A stretch of DNA of 64,000 bases from Willaertia magna (taxonomy: Eukaryota; Heterolobosea; Eutetramitea; Acrasida; Naegleriidae), in NCBI GenBank assembly GCA_902984215.1, contig CADWAF010001920.1:1-64000 (forward strand). Direction: 5' to 3'. How positions within the stretch are numbered: the first letter of the stretch is position 1; every line of letters begins with the position of its first letter. Of this stretch, positions 1 through 10,453 are shown in pieces. A program made the translations under genes and the position numbers. The notes below the pieces were generated by a model. The model ran no database searches, was not told the origin of the DNA, and saw only the letters and a program-made list of their open reading frames with translations.

Positions 1-11
1 GGCAATATTAA

Positions 12-1837
12 TTAAAAATAACCATTTCCAGGGCATGTTATTCCAGCTTTTAATTTGTTTACTTTCGTTTTATATAAACCCAAACAATAAACATACCAAA
101 CACTAGCTGCAATAACAATAAAACAATGCCAAATATTATGTGAAGAAAAAGCCAAATCAAAATATCCTGGAGCTAAACGTTCAGGTAATTTCGTTAGCCA
201 AAAGAATAAACCAACACCATAAAGACCCAATGTTAAACCAATGCCTACCATAAAATCTAAATTTTCATTAAATCCACCATTAAACTCTGATTTTTTAGGT
301 AATATAAATATGAACCAATGAGATATTGGGATAATTGCGCTGACAACCATAGAAATAAATAATACTGTTCTTACTATACGAAAAACTTTAAGGGCTCTTG
401 GACTTTTGAATGGCAAGCAAGGGAATAACATTCCAACTAATGCAAATAATGAAATTGAAGATATGTAAACTATTTGCCAACCAACATAACAATATAAATT
501 AAAATATAAAGCAGGGATAAAACTATTAGTGTCATTAATTGATTTAAGTTATTGGTGCTTTAATAGAAAATAAACTTACCTTGAACCAATTAGACCACTA
601 ATAGCTGACAAATCGCAACGGTAGGAAAGCATATGCATTTTGTGAGAGTGGCAGTTTACAGTATGGTACAACGTAGAATTTAAAAAACAATTTATAGCCA
701 TTATAATATAAATAATTAAAATAAACATATCAAAAATATTATAAGCATTTGCACCTGTTGGATGTACCATTACCATAAAATATATTGTATAAGCAATTAA
801 ACCAAAATATAATAAACCAGGAAGAAAATGTGTCCAAATATTGACAGTTTCATTATGTAATTTAAACATACTCTTTAAACATAATTTATATGAAAAATAT
901 TTTCTATAATGATTTCTAATGAATGGATTATTACGTAAAAAATCTAAATATTAATTTTATCCAAATAAATTAATTATTATCGAAAGTTCAGTAAATAAAT
1001 AAACTTACCTGGACATTCATCAAAAGAACATAATTGAAAATTTGTTTGAAATTTTATAGGTTTTCCAGATTCTTCCAAATTGTAAGGATTTGTATTTTTA
1101 ATTGTTTTTTCCAAATGACATTCATCTAACTCCATCATTTCTTCATCTTTATTATCGGAAGCTAATCTTATCACCTTATGATCTATTATTTCATGTAAAT
1201 GTATATCTTCTACATTATCTTGGGATGATGGAGACTTGGCATGATGATGTTGGTCCAGTATCTCTGTATTTCTCAAGCCTTCTTCTTCATTAAAAGCCTT
1301 CATTTCATTAATATCTCCTATTGAAGATGTCAGTTGACCATTATTTAACTTTTCTATAGAAAGCCTTTCTTCCTCTTCTTTAACCCTTTCTTCTTCTTCT
1401 TGTTCTTCATCAAAGATTTGTTTTAAAATATTAATTGGAGCAATACTAATCATATCAATAGCTTCTGTACCCGTTTGTTTTGTTGCAGTGGCTAGCTTTG
1501 AGGTAAATGTCTGTTGTTGGTGATGATAGTGGTATGGATGGGAATGAACGGAAGATAGTTCAGAAAAGTCTGTAGTTGTCGTTAAGGTATCGTCATGATG
1601 CAAAGCGTTGTGGTGATTATGGTGGACAATTAGTTCATTTTGATTTATTAGTGGCCTTGAAGAAGAAGTGGTAGGATTAATTTCCAAAGAACGTCTTCTT
1701 TCATTATCATTAATTGATGCATTGTTATTGTTAGTACTGTTATTATCTCCTTTATAATACAATGCATAATCAATAGAACTACTCCGCGTAAGGCTCTTCT
1801 TCATCGATGATGGTTTTTCATTGTCTTGTGGAGGCAT
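12..1837 (-). CDS. PAQR/adiponectin-receptor family seven-TM protein
   Basis: Three exons on the minus strand, 1009-1837, 580-943 and 12-522, joined by two short GTAAG...TAG introns, give about 567 residues. The first ~275 residues are a hydrophilic, low-complexity cytoplasmic head with His-, Asn- and Glu-rich stretches. The rest is a PAQR/hemolysin III core: ETVNIWTHFLPG opens it, the conserved S..YH tetrad follows (NSTLYHTVNCHS), then repeated TM helices, and a final HNIWH motif precedes the last helix. The conserved Ser/His/Asp residues of PAQR proteins bind zinc and are thought to give ceramidase-type hydrolase activity; that is family knowledge. The splice frames are continuous and restore missing family motifs (GSSFIPALYFN). 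The start is the only Met ahead of the low-complexity head. The long head is the odd feature. Confidence 0.88.
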
Positions 1838-2161
1838 TTTTTGTTGGTTTTGGCTAATGAGATTCGAATATTTTTAGATGCAAAGACTTTATTGAAAATA
1901 TTCTTAAGAAGTATTAAGAAAGCTATCAATAAACAGTCGTTGTAATTTTCAAAAATCAAACAGTCAAAGGTTTTGGCCTTTGTTGGTTTCTTTTAACTTT
2001 AATTCTCACAAAATAGATTTGAAAAACAAGTGAAAATTAAACACACATTCTTTATTTTCTCACACAATTAATTTTGTCGTATCATTAGTTTGTTCGTTTG
2101 AATTAATTTGTTTGAATTTTATATTATTATTATTATAATAACTTATTATTGTTAAAATAAT
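1838..2161. other. Intergenic region, promoter side of the PAQR gene
   Basis: AT-rich spacer between the PAQR start codon and the 3' end of the next minus-strand gene. It should hold the PAQR promoter and 5' leader. I see no further gene, repeat or RNA in it. Confidence 0.5.
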
Positions 2162-2497
2162 TTACCACCATCTTCCCCAACCACCGTATGGTAATCCATA
2201 ACCACCATAGCCACCAATAAATGGATAAGAATAAGAATTTAAACCATAATTATTATAATTTGGACCAGTATAATATGCACCATAATTTGCATAAGGTGTA
2301 TAACTTGTTGCTGCAACTTGATTACTATAAGCTTGTATATTTTGTGCATAATTATAATAAGGTGCTGAATAAGTTCCATAATTTAAACCTGATCCACCAT
2401 AATAACCTAATCCATAGTTATTAGATCCCCATTGACAATTTACAAAGTTGACTGCAAGTAATGCAACAATTAAACAGCTTACAATAATTGCTTTCAT
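2162..2497 (-). CDS. Small secreted Gly/Tyr/Asn-rich protein
   Basis: A 111-residue protein with a clear signal peptide: Met-Lys, then a hydrophobic core (IIVSCLIVALLAV), ending near NFVNC. The mature part is built of Gly, Tyr and Asn in short repeats (GYYGG, NNYG, GGYGGYG) and has no catalytic domain. Its centre (QAYSNQVAATSYTPYANYG) is closely shared with the larger protein encoded at 20649-21248, so the two form a small paralogous family. Such composition is typical of structural extracellular proteins (wall, cuticle or matrix). A role in the cyst wall or surface coat is only a guess. The start codon directly precedes the signal peptide, and Met-Lys is the usual beginning. Confidence 0.75.
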   Translation of the reverse strand: MKAIIVSCLIVALLAVNFVNCQWGSNNYGLGYYGGSGLNYGTYSAPYYNYAQNIQAYSNQVAATSYTPYANYGAYYTGPNYNNYGLNSYSYPFIGGYGGYGLPYGGWGRWW

Positions 2498-2752
2498 TGT
2501 TAATGCTTTTGTTTTAAATATTTTTTTTATTTGTTTGTTGAAAGATTACGGCAATCTTCGAATCAGTTTATTTAAATAGGAAAAAGAATGGAGCTTTAAT
2601 TGATAAATTACTAAATATGGAATAATTCTAATTTTCCAAAAATTACTATTTATTCTAAATTATTTTTATTGCTGAAATTATTTTTATTCAAGTAATTTTT
2701 AGGGATATACGTTATTGTAAACATTTATTTTTGTAAATGAATTATACTGTCC

Positions 2753-2819
2753 TTTCTTAATCTAAATTTAGTACTAGAACCGTTATCTTAAAACTTTTTT
2801 GCCATTTTAGATTAAGAAA
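2753..2819. repeat. 14-bp inverted repeat with 39-nt loop
   Basis: TTTCTTAATCTAAA at 2753-2766 is matched by its exact reverse complement at 2806-2819. AGTACTAGA also occurs twice in direct orientation just after each arm (about 2770 and 2833). The structure sits in the ~350-bp spacer between the small secreted-protein gene and the LRR relic. It may be a hairpin or a small transposon remnant. No coding sequence accompanies it. Confidence 0.5.
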
Positions 2820-2844
2820 TCTTTTAAAATAAGTACTAGACTAG

Positions 2845-4310
2845 GACCAATTAAAAACAGAAGATGAAGAAAAAGAAGAATCATTAGTGAAGATTAAATC
2901 CGAAATTCTTTTATTTACTTATGATATTATTACAGAAATTACTGAATTTATTAATAATTTGAAAGATTATGTTAATTTAGCAATGATAAATAAAGTAACA
3001 TTTCAATTAATGTTAAAAGAAAATATTAATGCTTTAAATAATATATTGAAGCGTAATAAAATTAATTATGTAAACTTTCCTAATTATTTACAAAATAATT
3101 TAGAACGTTTAAATATTGATTCAATGCATAATATTGAAGAATTATCAAAATTAACAAATTTAAAGTATTTAAAGATTAATAATTTAAGCGATTCTGATAA
3201 TTTTTTACAAAATTTATCTAATTTAGAAACATTAAAACTTAGATATTGTATCTTAGATGGTTATTGTTTATTAAAATTTAAAAATTTAAAGAAATTATCG
3301 TTAAAACAAGTTGAAAATATTAGTGATGAACATTTAATATGTTTACAAAATTTAAATGATTTAATAATTATTGATTGTGCAACTGTTAATGGAAATTGTT
3401 TACAAAATTTAACACAATTAAAAAAATTAAGAGTTTTTAATGTAAACTTAAAATATTTACACAAATTAATCCATTTAGAAACATTAAACGTTGATAACAT
3501 AACAGATGATGATTTAAAGAATTTAAAGAATTTAAAAAAATTACATTTAACATTTTTTGATAATAATAGTTTTTTTACAGGTGAAAGTTTTATTTATTTA
3601 TTAAATTTAAAAAAACTTATTTTTGAATCAAATTTTAGAATAAATGGAAATTTTTTATGTTATTCGAAAAAACTTGAAAAATTAACATTTCGTTTTAGCG
3701 ATAAATTTAATGAAGAAAATTTACAAAATTTGTTACAATTAAAATATTTAAAAATAATTTCTGAACATGTTCATCCATTTTCAGGTCAATACCTAAAAAA
3801 TCTCACAAATTTAACATATTTAGATATTCCATTTAGTGACGAGGTAGAAGATGAATGTTTAGAAAATTTAATTAATTTAAAATATTTAAATTTAAAACAC
3901 TGTTACAATATTACAGGAAAATGTTTATTAAATTTAAAACAATTAACATATCTTGATGTTAGCTATTCATATGTATCTGAAGATTATTTATTAAATTTAA
4001 AAAAATTAAAAACATTAATAATAGATAATTGTCCAGCAATTATTTAGAGAAAAATTATTACAATTAAAACAGTCAATAAGTGACAATAAATTTTTATTTA
4101 AAATTATTAAAAACGGAGAAGGTAATTGTAATGAAAGAAATGAATGGTATGATGAAAATGTTGAGGATGTATTATGTGAAAAAGTATTAAATACTCGTTA
4201 ACGAATTAAAAATAAAGGAATTACAAAATAAGATTGAAGAACAAAATGAATTAATAGAAAATCTTAAAAAACAAAATGAAGAATTAAAAATTAAGTACAA
4301 AGATTTATAA
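2845..4310 (+). pseudogene. Leucine-rich-repeat protein gene, frameshifted relic
   Basis: The main open frame runs to 4047 and encodes about 390 residues of tandem LRRs (NLKKLSLKQ, NLTQLKKLRV, NLTNLTYLDI, NLKYLNLKHC), of the cysteine-containing type common in amoebae, behind a short F-box-like N-terminus (ITEITEFINNLKDYVNLAMINK). No in-frame ATG exists: the frame is closed by TAG at 2842 and opens through acidic codons. After the stop at 4045 the coding sense continues in another frame (KLLQLKQSISDN... to LNTR*). After one more shift comes a heptad-like tail (KIEEQNELIENLKKQNEELK) ending at 4310. At least two frameshifts plus the missing start indicate a pseudogene, unless an upstream exon and sequencing errors explain them. 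The LRR identity is certain; the pseudogene status is likely. Confidence 0.7.
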
Positions 4311-4399
4311 TATTATATAATACGAAACTAAAAACTTTTTATAGTGAAATTATTACAAAGTTATTTTGTATTAATATATTCTTGTTAACCAGTGTTTAA

Positions 4400-5656
4400 T
4401 TAACTTTGTAAAATTATTGTAATGTCTTTCAAGTTATTTTTCGCACACAATAATTGATTCTTTAATTTACTAAAAAATAAAGTTTTTTTACAATTTTCAT
4501 TATAACCTTCCATATCAATAAAATAATTTGTCAATAAAATATAAATATCACTTCCAAAACTATCCAAAACATTAAAATAATTACTATTTTTAATATCTTC
4601 CATAATATTAGTAAGGTCAATCTTTGAATTTTCTCCAATCATATCTGATTGATCAGTTTTTACATTGTAATCTTTATCATTATCTTCAATCATTAAAGGA
4701 TCTAAGAAATGATAATTACAATACAGTTCTTTATCTTTTGTAATGTAAATTGTTCTATCTCCATAACAATCACTAATAATATTTGTAACAATTAAATTAT
4801 TTACGTTATTTAACTTTAAATATTGTATTGTTATTATTTTACCAATAAAATAAATATCACCAACTGTAGATAAATAAACTGTATGGATTGCTACACAACG
4901 AATAATTTTTACTTTAAATTGTAAATTCAGTTTTGTAAAGTATTTAATTTCTCTTGGAATATCATCATTTTCGTTACAATTTTCCAAAAAGGATTTATAT
5001 GGAATAATTTGACAATCAGTATTTGAACCACAGCCATAAACATTTCCAATTTTATCTAAAATAATACAATGACTATCACCACACCTTAAATCTTTAATTT
5101 CTATATTCTGTTTTTGTAAAGTATCATTCTTTGTAAATTCATTTAAAATTTCTGAATGACCTAACCCAAATTGGCCTGCCTCATTTTCTCCACAACCATA
5201 AATAACATTATTATTTGTTACAACAAATGTTAGATCATAAGAACATCTAATAAATTTAATTTCTTCTTCATTTGTTATAAATCTGTTAAGTTTTGTAAAC
5301 TTTACAACATTTTCAAACTTGTAGGTTGAAAAACCAAATTGATTATGATTGTTTTTTCCAGCCACATACACATTATTATTTTCCGTTACAATAATAAATC
5401 CTTGATATGAATTTTCAATAAATTTAATTTTTTCGTTATTAAATTCTTCAGGATTAATTTTATTAAATTCATTCGTCTTTAAAATAAACCTTTTAAATAG
5501 ATATGTATTTTCATTTCCGTAAATGTAAAGTGAATTGTCAGTTGTTAAAATTAAAATAAAATCATTTTCGCAACATTTAATTGATTTTATTGGTTCGGTA
5601 AATGGCAAGTTAAAATGTTCGTAGCTGGTTTTACTTCTTGCTATCAAGCGATGCAT
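4400..5656 (-). CDS. RCC1-repeat (regulator of chromosome condensation-like) protein
   Basis: 418 residues with degenerate RCC1 blades. Recognisable repeats include VYVAGKNNHNQFG, IYGCGENEAGQFGLG and VYGCGSNTD, each preceded by a hydrophobic beta strand (FIIVTENN, LTFVVTNNN, HCIILDKIG), the usual spacing of a seven-bladed propeller. Nothing outside the propeller is recognisable, so a Ran-GEF role cannot be inferred; most such proteins in amoebae are of unknown function and belong to expanded families. The start follows an A-rich leader (ACAAAAAAAATG). Neighbouring stretches at 7175-7567 look like a decayed relative. Confidence 0.8.
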   Translation of the reverse strand: MHRLIARSKTSYEHFNLPFTEPIKSIKCCENDFILILTTDNSLYIYGNENTYLFKRFILKTNEFNKINPEEFNNEKIKFIENSYQGFIIVTENNNVYVAGKNNHNQFGFSTYKFENVVKFTKLNRFITNEEEIKFIRCSYDLTFVVTNNNVIYGCGENEAGQFGLGHSEILNEFTKNDTLQKQNIEIKDLRCGDSHCIILDKIGNVYGCGSNTDCQIIPYKSFLENCNENDDIPREIKYFTKLNLQFKVKIIRCVAIHTVYLSTVGDIYFIGKIITIQYLKLNNVNNLIVTNIISDCYGDRTIYITKDKELYCNYHFLDPLMIEDNDKDYNVKTDQSDMIGENSKIDLTNIMEDIKNSNYFNVLDSFGSDIYILLTNYFIDMEGYNENCKKTLFFSKLKNQLLCAKNNLKDITIILQS

Positions 5657-5851
5657 TTTTTTTGTAAACGTTCAGGGATTATTCTTAAAAAGAACATTCC
5701 CTCTAGCGTTGAGAAAAGACTTGGAGAAATTATTAAGCCTATCATGAAAGAATTTTATCACTACATTGAAAACTGTTATAAAGTAGCAGAGTGGAACCTT
5801 TGCCCACAACTTAGAAGTTCTGCTACTTCTAACAGATTATTTTACGAATAA
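5657..5851 (+). other. Possible gene fragment, unrecognised
   Basis: An open frame that starts inside the opposite gene's first codons and ends at 5851. Its part outside that gene reads like protein (EKRLGEIIKPIMKEFYHYIENCYKVAEW) rather than random AT codons and has a GC content above the surrounding spacer. I recognise no family. It may be the 3' end of a lost gene or chance. Confidence 0.2.
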
Positions 5852-6258
5852 ATTTATATTTGAGTCAATGATGAATGAAAATTGTTATTATTTAAATAAA
5901 ACATGTTAGCTAAAAATATTACGGTATCCAGTTATTTACAAAATAATTTAAAAAATTTATGATTTTAAAAATAATATTGAAGATTTATCTAAATTTATTC
6001 TAAAATGTTATGTCACTATTTTGTTGATTCAGATTGCTGTTAACTGTCAAGTTATTAATTTTGGAAGAAGAAGCGTGATTATTATTGTTAGTAATGCTTT
6101 GCTAAGATTATCTTTGTTATTGTTGAAAAGAAGGAAAGAAAATAGACAGTTGTTTGGAAAGGATTGTTCATTATAACGTTAAGTGAAATTATTTGTACTT
6201 ATAAGACCACCATTATTATATTTAATAATACTTAATAATACTTAATATCTTCAAAGTC
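5852..6258. other. Intergenic region with an LRR gene scrap
   Basis: No intact gene. Positions 5927-5999 resemble the LRR relic at about 3083-3158: both contain TTATTTACAAAATAATTTA followed by AATATTGAAGA and a (T/A)TATC(T/A)AAATTA segment. This is a decayed fragment of a sister copy. A short tandem AATAATACTT repeat lies at about 6226-6246. Confidence 0.5.
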
Positions 6259-6914
6259 TCATTGTTGCTGTTTCGAACATAAAAAAGCATTCCATCCTAC
6301 TGAAATAAAATTAATTACCAGAGGTCTATAAATTAATGGAGTGACTATTTCTAATTTAAAAAATAAATAGTTCAATAATAAAACTTACAAAAATAATTTA
6401 CAGTTTGAACAAAAGGCCAAAATCTTACACTAACTGAATAAGTATCCAATAAATCTCTTTCAATTTTTGATTTTAAAACATTTATTAAAGAATCTCCTCT
6501 CAATCTTTGTTCATTAATAAAATTAGGTGTCTTTTCATCTGGATAATAATAATCAATTGTAGTATTTATAGTATAAAATGTGCTTGTGATAAATGGTGAA
6601 TAAATTGATATTTCCAATCCAACTCTTTTCAAAGTTGCAATGAATTTTTGTCTAGTTGTTGCATTTTGTGAAATAGGAAAGACAAATTCCAATAATTTTA
6701 ACCAATTATGAATAATTGGCCCAAGAAAACAACCATAAGCAAACATTTTACAAGACCGTATAAGGGAATGATTATCAGAAGATGAAGTTTTATTCACAAT
6801 ATTTTGAGTAATGGCATCTCCGAGTGATGTAATTATTCCACATGTTATAGATTTTGTTTTCACTGGATGCTCCAATAATAATTGTGAATATCCATGAATG
6901 AGTCGTTTAAACAT
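6259..6914 (-). CDS. Mpv17/PMP22 family membrane protein
   Basis: Two exons, 6389-6914 and 6259-6344, give about 203 residues. The second exon is needed for the family C-terminus: with the acceptor at 6345 the junction reads VNYF-FTPLIYRPLV followed by the conserved SVGWNAFLC. Earlier family marks are the N-terminal HPVKTKSITCGIITSLGD, the central YGCFLGPIIHNWL, and WPFVQTVNY. Mpv17/Sym1 proteins are four-helix proteins of the inner mitochondrial or peroxisomal membrane that may form channels; which membrane is used here cannot be told. Length matches the family. The start Met is at the usual family position with an A/T-rich leader. Confidence 0.88.
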
Positions 6915-7174
6915 TTTTTTTTCACACGGATAATGGAACTGCTTAGTGTAGGACTAATTTAATTGGAAAGAATCTTTGCATTTTGTTGTTGGTGTTTATG
7001 TTTACAATTACATTGTAATACTTTTATATTCTCCTATTTTCATTCATTCATTTATTATTTATTTTAAGATTTACAAATTGTAATCTTTTTAAAGATACAA
7101 ATAGTACAAAGCACAATGAAATTTATAAATTTGTTATTGATTAGTGTTTCCAAATAACAAGTGAATAGTTATTA

Positions 7175-7567
7175 TTAATATATTCTTTTCCTCTTTTTAT
7201 AATTAAAATCATTACAATAAATTAGTAAATCAATAAATCCATTCTTTTCATTTAAAACTTCAAAACATTTAATACCCAAAACATTATCTTCTTCTCCATC
7301 TTCTACTCTATTTTTTATTTTAAAATCACAAGTTATAAATATTGTAAAATATTCCATAGGCATTATATAACAATATTTTCTCTTTGTTTTAAAAATCTGT
7401 AATTTTGTAAACTTATTTAAATATTTCTTATCATTGTCAATATTTATACCAAATATATCTTCTAGCTCTCCACTAAAATAAATATCATTTTTATTATCAA
7501 GAATATATAAAGTACCAGTAAATGATGTAAAGAAATTATAATTTGATTTACAATTATTATTAATTTA
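7175..7567 (-). pseudogene. RCC1-like gene fragment without a start
   Basis: An open frame of about 130 codons with no initial Met in a suitable place, entered from a stop codon near 7568. It contains one blade-like element (LYILDNKNDIYFSGELEDIFG) resembling the VYLSTVGDIYFIG strand of the RCC1 gene at 4400-5656, then FTKLQIFKTKRKYCYIM and a hydrophobic strand with IFITCDFKIKN. It borders the AT-rich desert. It is probably the 3' remnant of an RCC1 paralogue. The similarity is short, so the family call is tentative. Confidence 0.4.
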
Positions 7568-7600
7568 TTAATTTTTTTATTCATCATAATATTAACAAAA

Positions 7601-7705
7601 ACAGTATAAATTTATACTGTTTTTTGTTTTTGTTGAATAAAAAGAGTATAAATTTATACTTTTTTATTTTATTTTTAAAATTATAAAAACTGTATAAATT
7701 TATAC
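7601..7705. repeat. Three palindromes with core GTATAAATTTATAC
   Basis: The perfect palindrome GTATAAATTTATAC occurs at 7603-7616, 7646-7659 and 7692-7705, spaced 43 and 46 bp apart. The first is extended to the 20-bp perfect palindrome ACAGTATAAATTTATACTGT, flanked by A and T runs that keep pairing. Each would form a strong hairpin in single-stranded DNA or RNA. Confidence 0.75.
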
Positions 7706-8539
7706 TTTTTAAACTAAAATTTTTTATGCTCTTCACAAAAAATTGTAGTTAAAACAATAATTAACTTTCATAATTAAATTAAGCACATCTAAAATAGTGT
7801 TTTAAAAAAAAAAGAAATTTTTGAAAAAAAGTTATTTTAAAGTTATTTTAAGACGTTTTATTAATATCTTTTTTGTTTTATTTTTGCATAAATAATTGGA
7901 AAACTGAAAATGATTTTAAGTACAATCATTATAAAACTGTTAAGCTCAAGACTTTAGAGTTTTTAAAATAATAAAAATTGTTGTTTATAAAGTGGTTTTT
8001 GTTAATATAGTAAATAATAGATTTAAATTTTTTAAAATAATAAATTTATTTACATCTATAAATTTAATTTTATAAAATATAAATTATATTATTTTTATAT
8101 TATTCAATAACCAAAAACAATTATTTTTTATATTAAATAATTATAAAATCTCTATATTTTAATTGTAGTGAAATATTTAGTATTTTATAATATTTATTAA
8201 TAAAATAAACTAAAATAAAAATTAAATTGAAAATTTATAAATTTTATAAAAACATTTTATTACTAAAACAATTCATAAACAATTTATTCACACCACTCTA
8301 TTAATAGATTTTAAAAATTTTAATATTATTAAATAAGATGAAAAATATAAAATTTTAAATTTTTATTTATACAAAAAAAAAAGATATAAAATAATTTATA
8401 TATTTGATTATATTTTTGAAAAATATTTAAATTTAATTTATTTTAACCATTTAAATACAGAAAATAAATTTTTTTTAATATTTTTAAACATTTAAAATAT
8501 TTAAAAATATTTTTTTATTCTTTATCAATAGACTATTTC

Positions 8540-9022
8540 ATTAATGATTTAAATAGATTAATAAATTTAAAAACTTTAAAAATAATGCATATTAATATTA
8601 AATATAATAATAATAAAAATTATAAAAAATTAATTAAATTATATAAAAGTTAAAATAAATTTTTATATAAAGATTTTACTTTATTATATTATTTAAAAAT
8701 ATATAAAACAAATTATAAATTTAATAATTGTATTAATTTAAAAATAATTTATATCTATCGCGTTTATTTTAATAAAAATATAATCATTAACATAAAAGAT
8801 TACAAAAATATTAATAAATTAGTTATTGTTAATTATGAAAATATTTATAAAAATAATGATTATTGTTATAATTTAAAATTAAGAAGCTTTAAATTAAAGT
8901 TTAAAATTTTTTATTTTGAAAAATATTTGAAAAATATAGAATATTTAAAGTATAAATTTATACAATTTTTTAAAAATTTATTAAATTTATTTTTTAGTTT
9001 GTTTTTTATTTTTAATTTTTAA
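8540..9022 (+). pseudogene. LRR-like relic in the AT-rich desert
   Basis: One frame is open for 122 codons (8654-9022) in DNA so AT-rich that TAA should occur often, and the same frame upstream of a single TAA (8651) also reads as LRR (DLNRLINLKTLKIMHINI). Downstream elements are NNCINLKIIYIYR, NINKLVIVNYENI, YNLKLRSFKLKF and YLKNIEYLKYKF, all with the N-L-K-x-L/I pattern of the LRR gene at 2845. No in-frame ATG starts it. It appears to be an old copy of the local LRR family that has drifted to A/T-only codons. Confidence 0.5.
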
Positions 9023-9130
9023 ATTTTATTTTATTTAAATTATAAAAAATTAATAAAATCTTATTTTATACTATTTAAAAAATGATGGTAAAATAAAAAT
9101 GAAAAAATAGAAAAAATAAAAATTTTAAAA

Positions 9131-9182
9131 AACAGTATAAATTTGTATTGTTTTTTGAATTAAAAAGTATATATTTATACTT
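9131..9182. repeat. Second, degenerate copy of the palindrome block
   Basis: AAAAAACAGTATAAATTTG... is followed 34 bp later by AAAAAGTATATATTTATAC. The order and flanks mirror the first two palindromes at 7601-7660, so the block seems to have been duplicated about 1.5 kb away and then mutated. Confidence 0.55.
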
Positions 9183-10151
9183 TTATAAACTAAATTTATT
9201 TACTTTATAAATTATTTATCTGTTATAATTTATTAATTAATATTGATATTTCTTTAATAACTAATAACAAACTTAATTTTAAAACTATAAAACTAAGAAA
9301 AAATAAAAGTGTTAATAATATATTAAATAAAAAAACAATTATTTTAGTACAAATATTATTATATTATATTTTAAAACTTCATTTTGTTGTTATTATAAAA
9401 TATAATTATTTTAATGTACTTTTTTTTATAAAAAAAGTGACAAAGATTGTTGTAAATTAATAAAAAATATTTTTATTTTATAATCTAATAACTTATCACA
9501 AGATTTTAATAATTTTATTAAAGTAATAGATTATTTAATAAATAATAAAACTGATTTAAATTTTTTTTTATATAATATAAATAAATATTTATTTTCTTTT
9601 AATTATATTCTTCTTTTTATTGTATTTCAAAGATTATTAATTATTTTGATATAAAAAATTTTAAAAAAGTATTACTTTATTAATTAAATTACCAAAAAAC
9701 CATTAAAAAGCAAATGTAAAGGTATTTTGGGTAGTGATATTTTTATTTTTATAAATTTTAATATTTTTTATATATTTTAATAAAAATAAAAATTTAAAGT
9801 TAAAAAAAATATAAATTAATTTATTATTAAATTTTTTTTTATATTAAAATTATATAAAATATATTTAATTTTATTTAATAATAATTTATTTTTATTTTAA
9901 TTTTTAATAATTATTAATATAAAAAATTATAAAATTTTAGTTATAATTTTAGTTATAATTTTATTATTTATTTTATTTGTAATAATATAAATTATATTTT
10001 AATATAATAAAAAATTATACCGTAAAGTATGTATTTTTATAAATAAATTATTTATCATTTTAATTTTTATATTTATATTTATTAAAATATCATTTTTATT
10101 ATTTTTTAAATTTAAAAAAAAGCTATAAAAATGATTATTTTATTAACTATA

Positions 10152-10250
10152 TATAGAATGTATTGAATGTTGTGATGGATTTGAAAATGTTATATTATAT
10201 TTTAATTATATTAATAGTAATGTCTTACAATATGAAAATGAAATATTGTA
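10152..10250 (+). pseudogene. Eroded 3' end of an importin-alpha copy
   Basis: About 100 bp closely match the 3' end of the intact gene at 11622-11721. Both encode an ECIECCDGFE segment and then N/S-rich residues with LQY.NEIL. The relic stops at a TAA, and even the GATTGGTAGT motif after the intact gene's stop has a counterpart at about 10270. Nothing upstream of 10152 is recognisable as importin. This is the remains of a tandem duplicate. Confidence 0.8.
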
Positions 10251-10453
10251 AAAAAAGTGCATCATTAAGTGATTGGTAGTTTAAAAAGCAAATATATATT
10301 TAAAGTAAAGTATACACTATGATCGGAATTGAATTTCTTGTAATTGTTGGAATTAAAAAAATATTTAAACTGAACAGCCACAGAATTAATTTTATCAACA
10401 ATAACTTTTAAATATACTATTTCATAATAAATATCAAAACACTATAACACAGC

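Larger units (their letters stand above)
7568..10453. other. Extremely AT-rich gene graveyard
   Basis: Nearly 2.9 kb of DNA that is mostly A and T with no intact gene. It carries recognisable scraps: repeated 14-bp palindromes (7601-7705 and 9133-9180), an LRR-like relic (8540-9022) and the eroded 3' end of an importin-alpha copy (10152-10250). The part 9200-9700 has other coding-like stretches too decayed to name. A TTATAATTTTAG tandem repeat lies at about 9938-9965. The last 200 bp should include the promoter of the importin-alpha gene. Confidence 0.7.
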
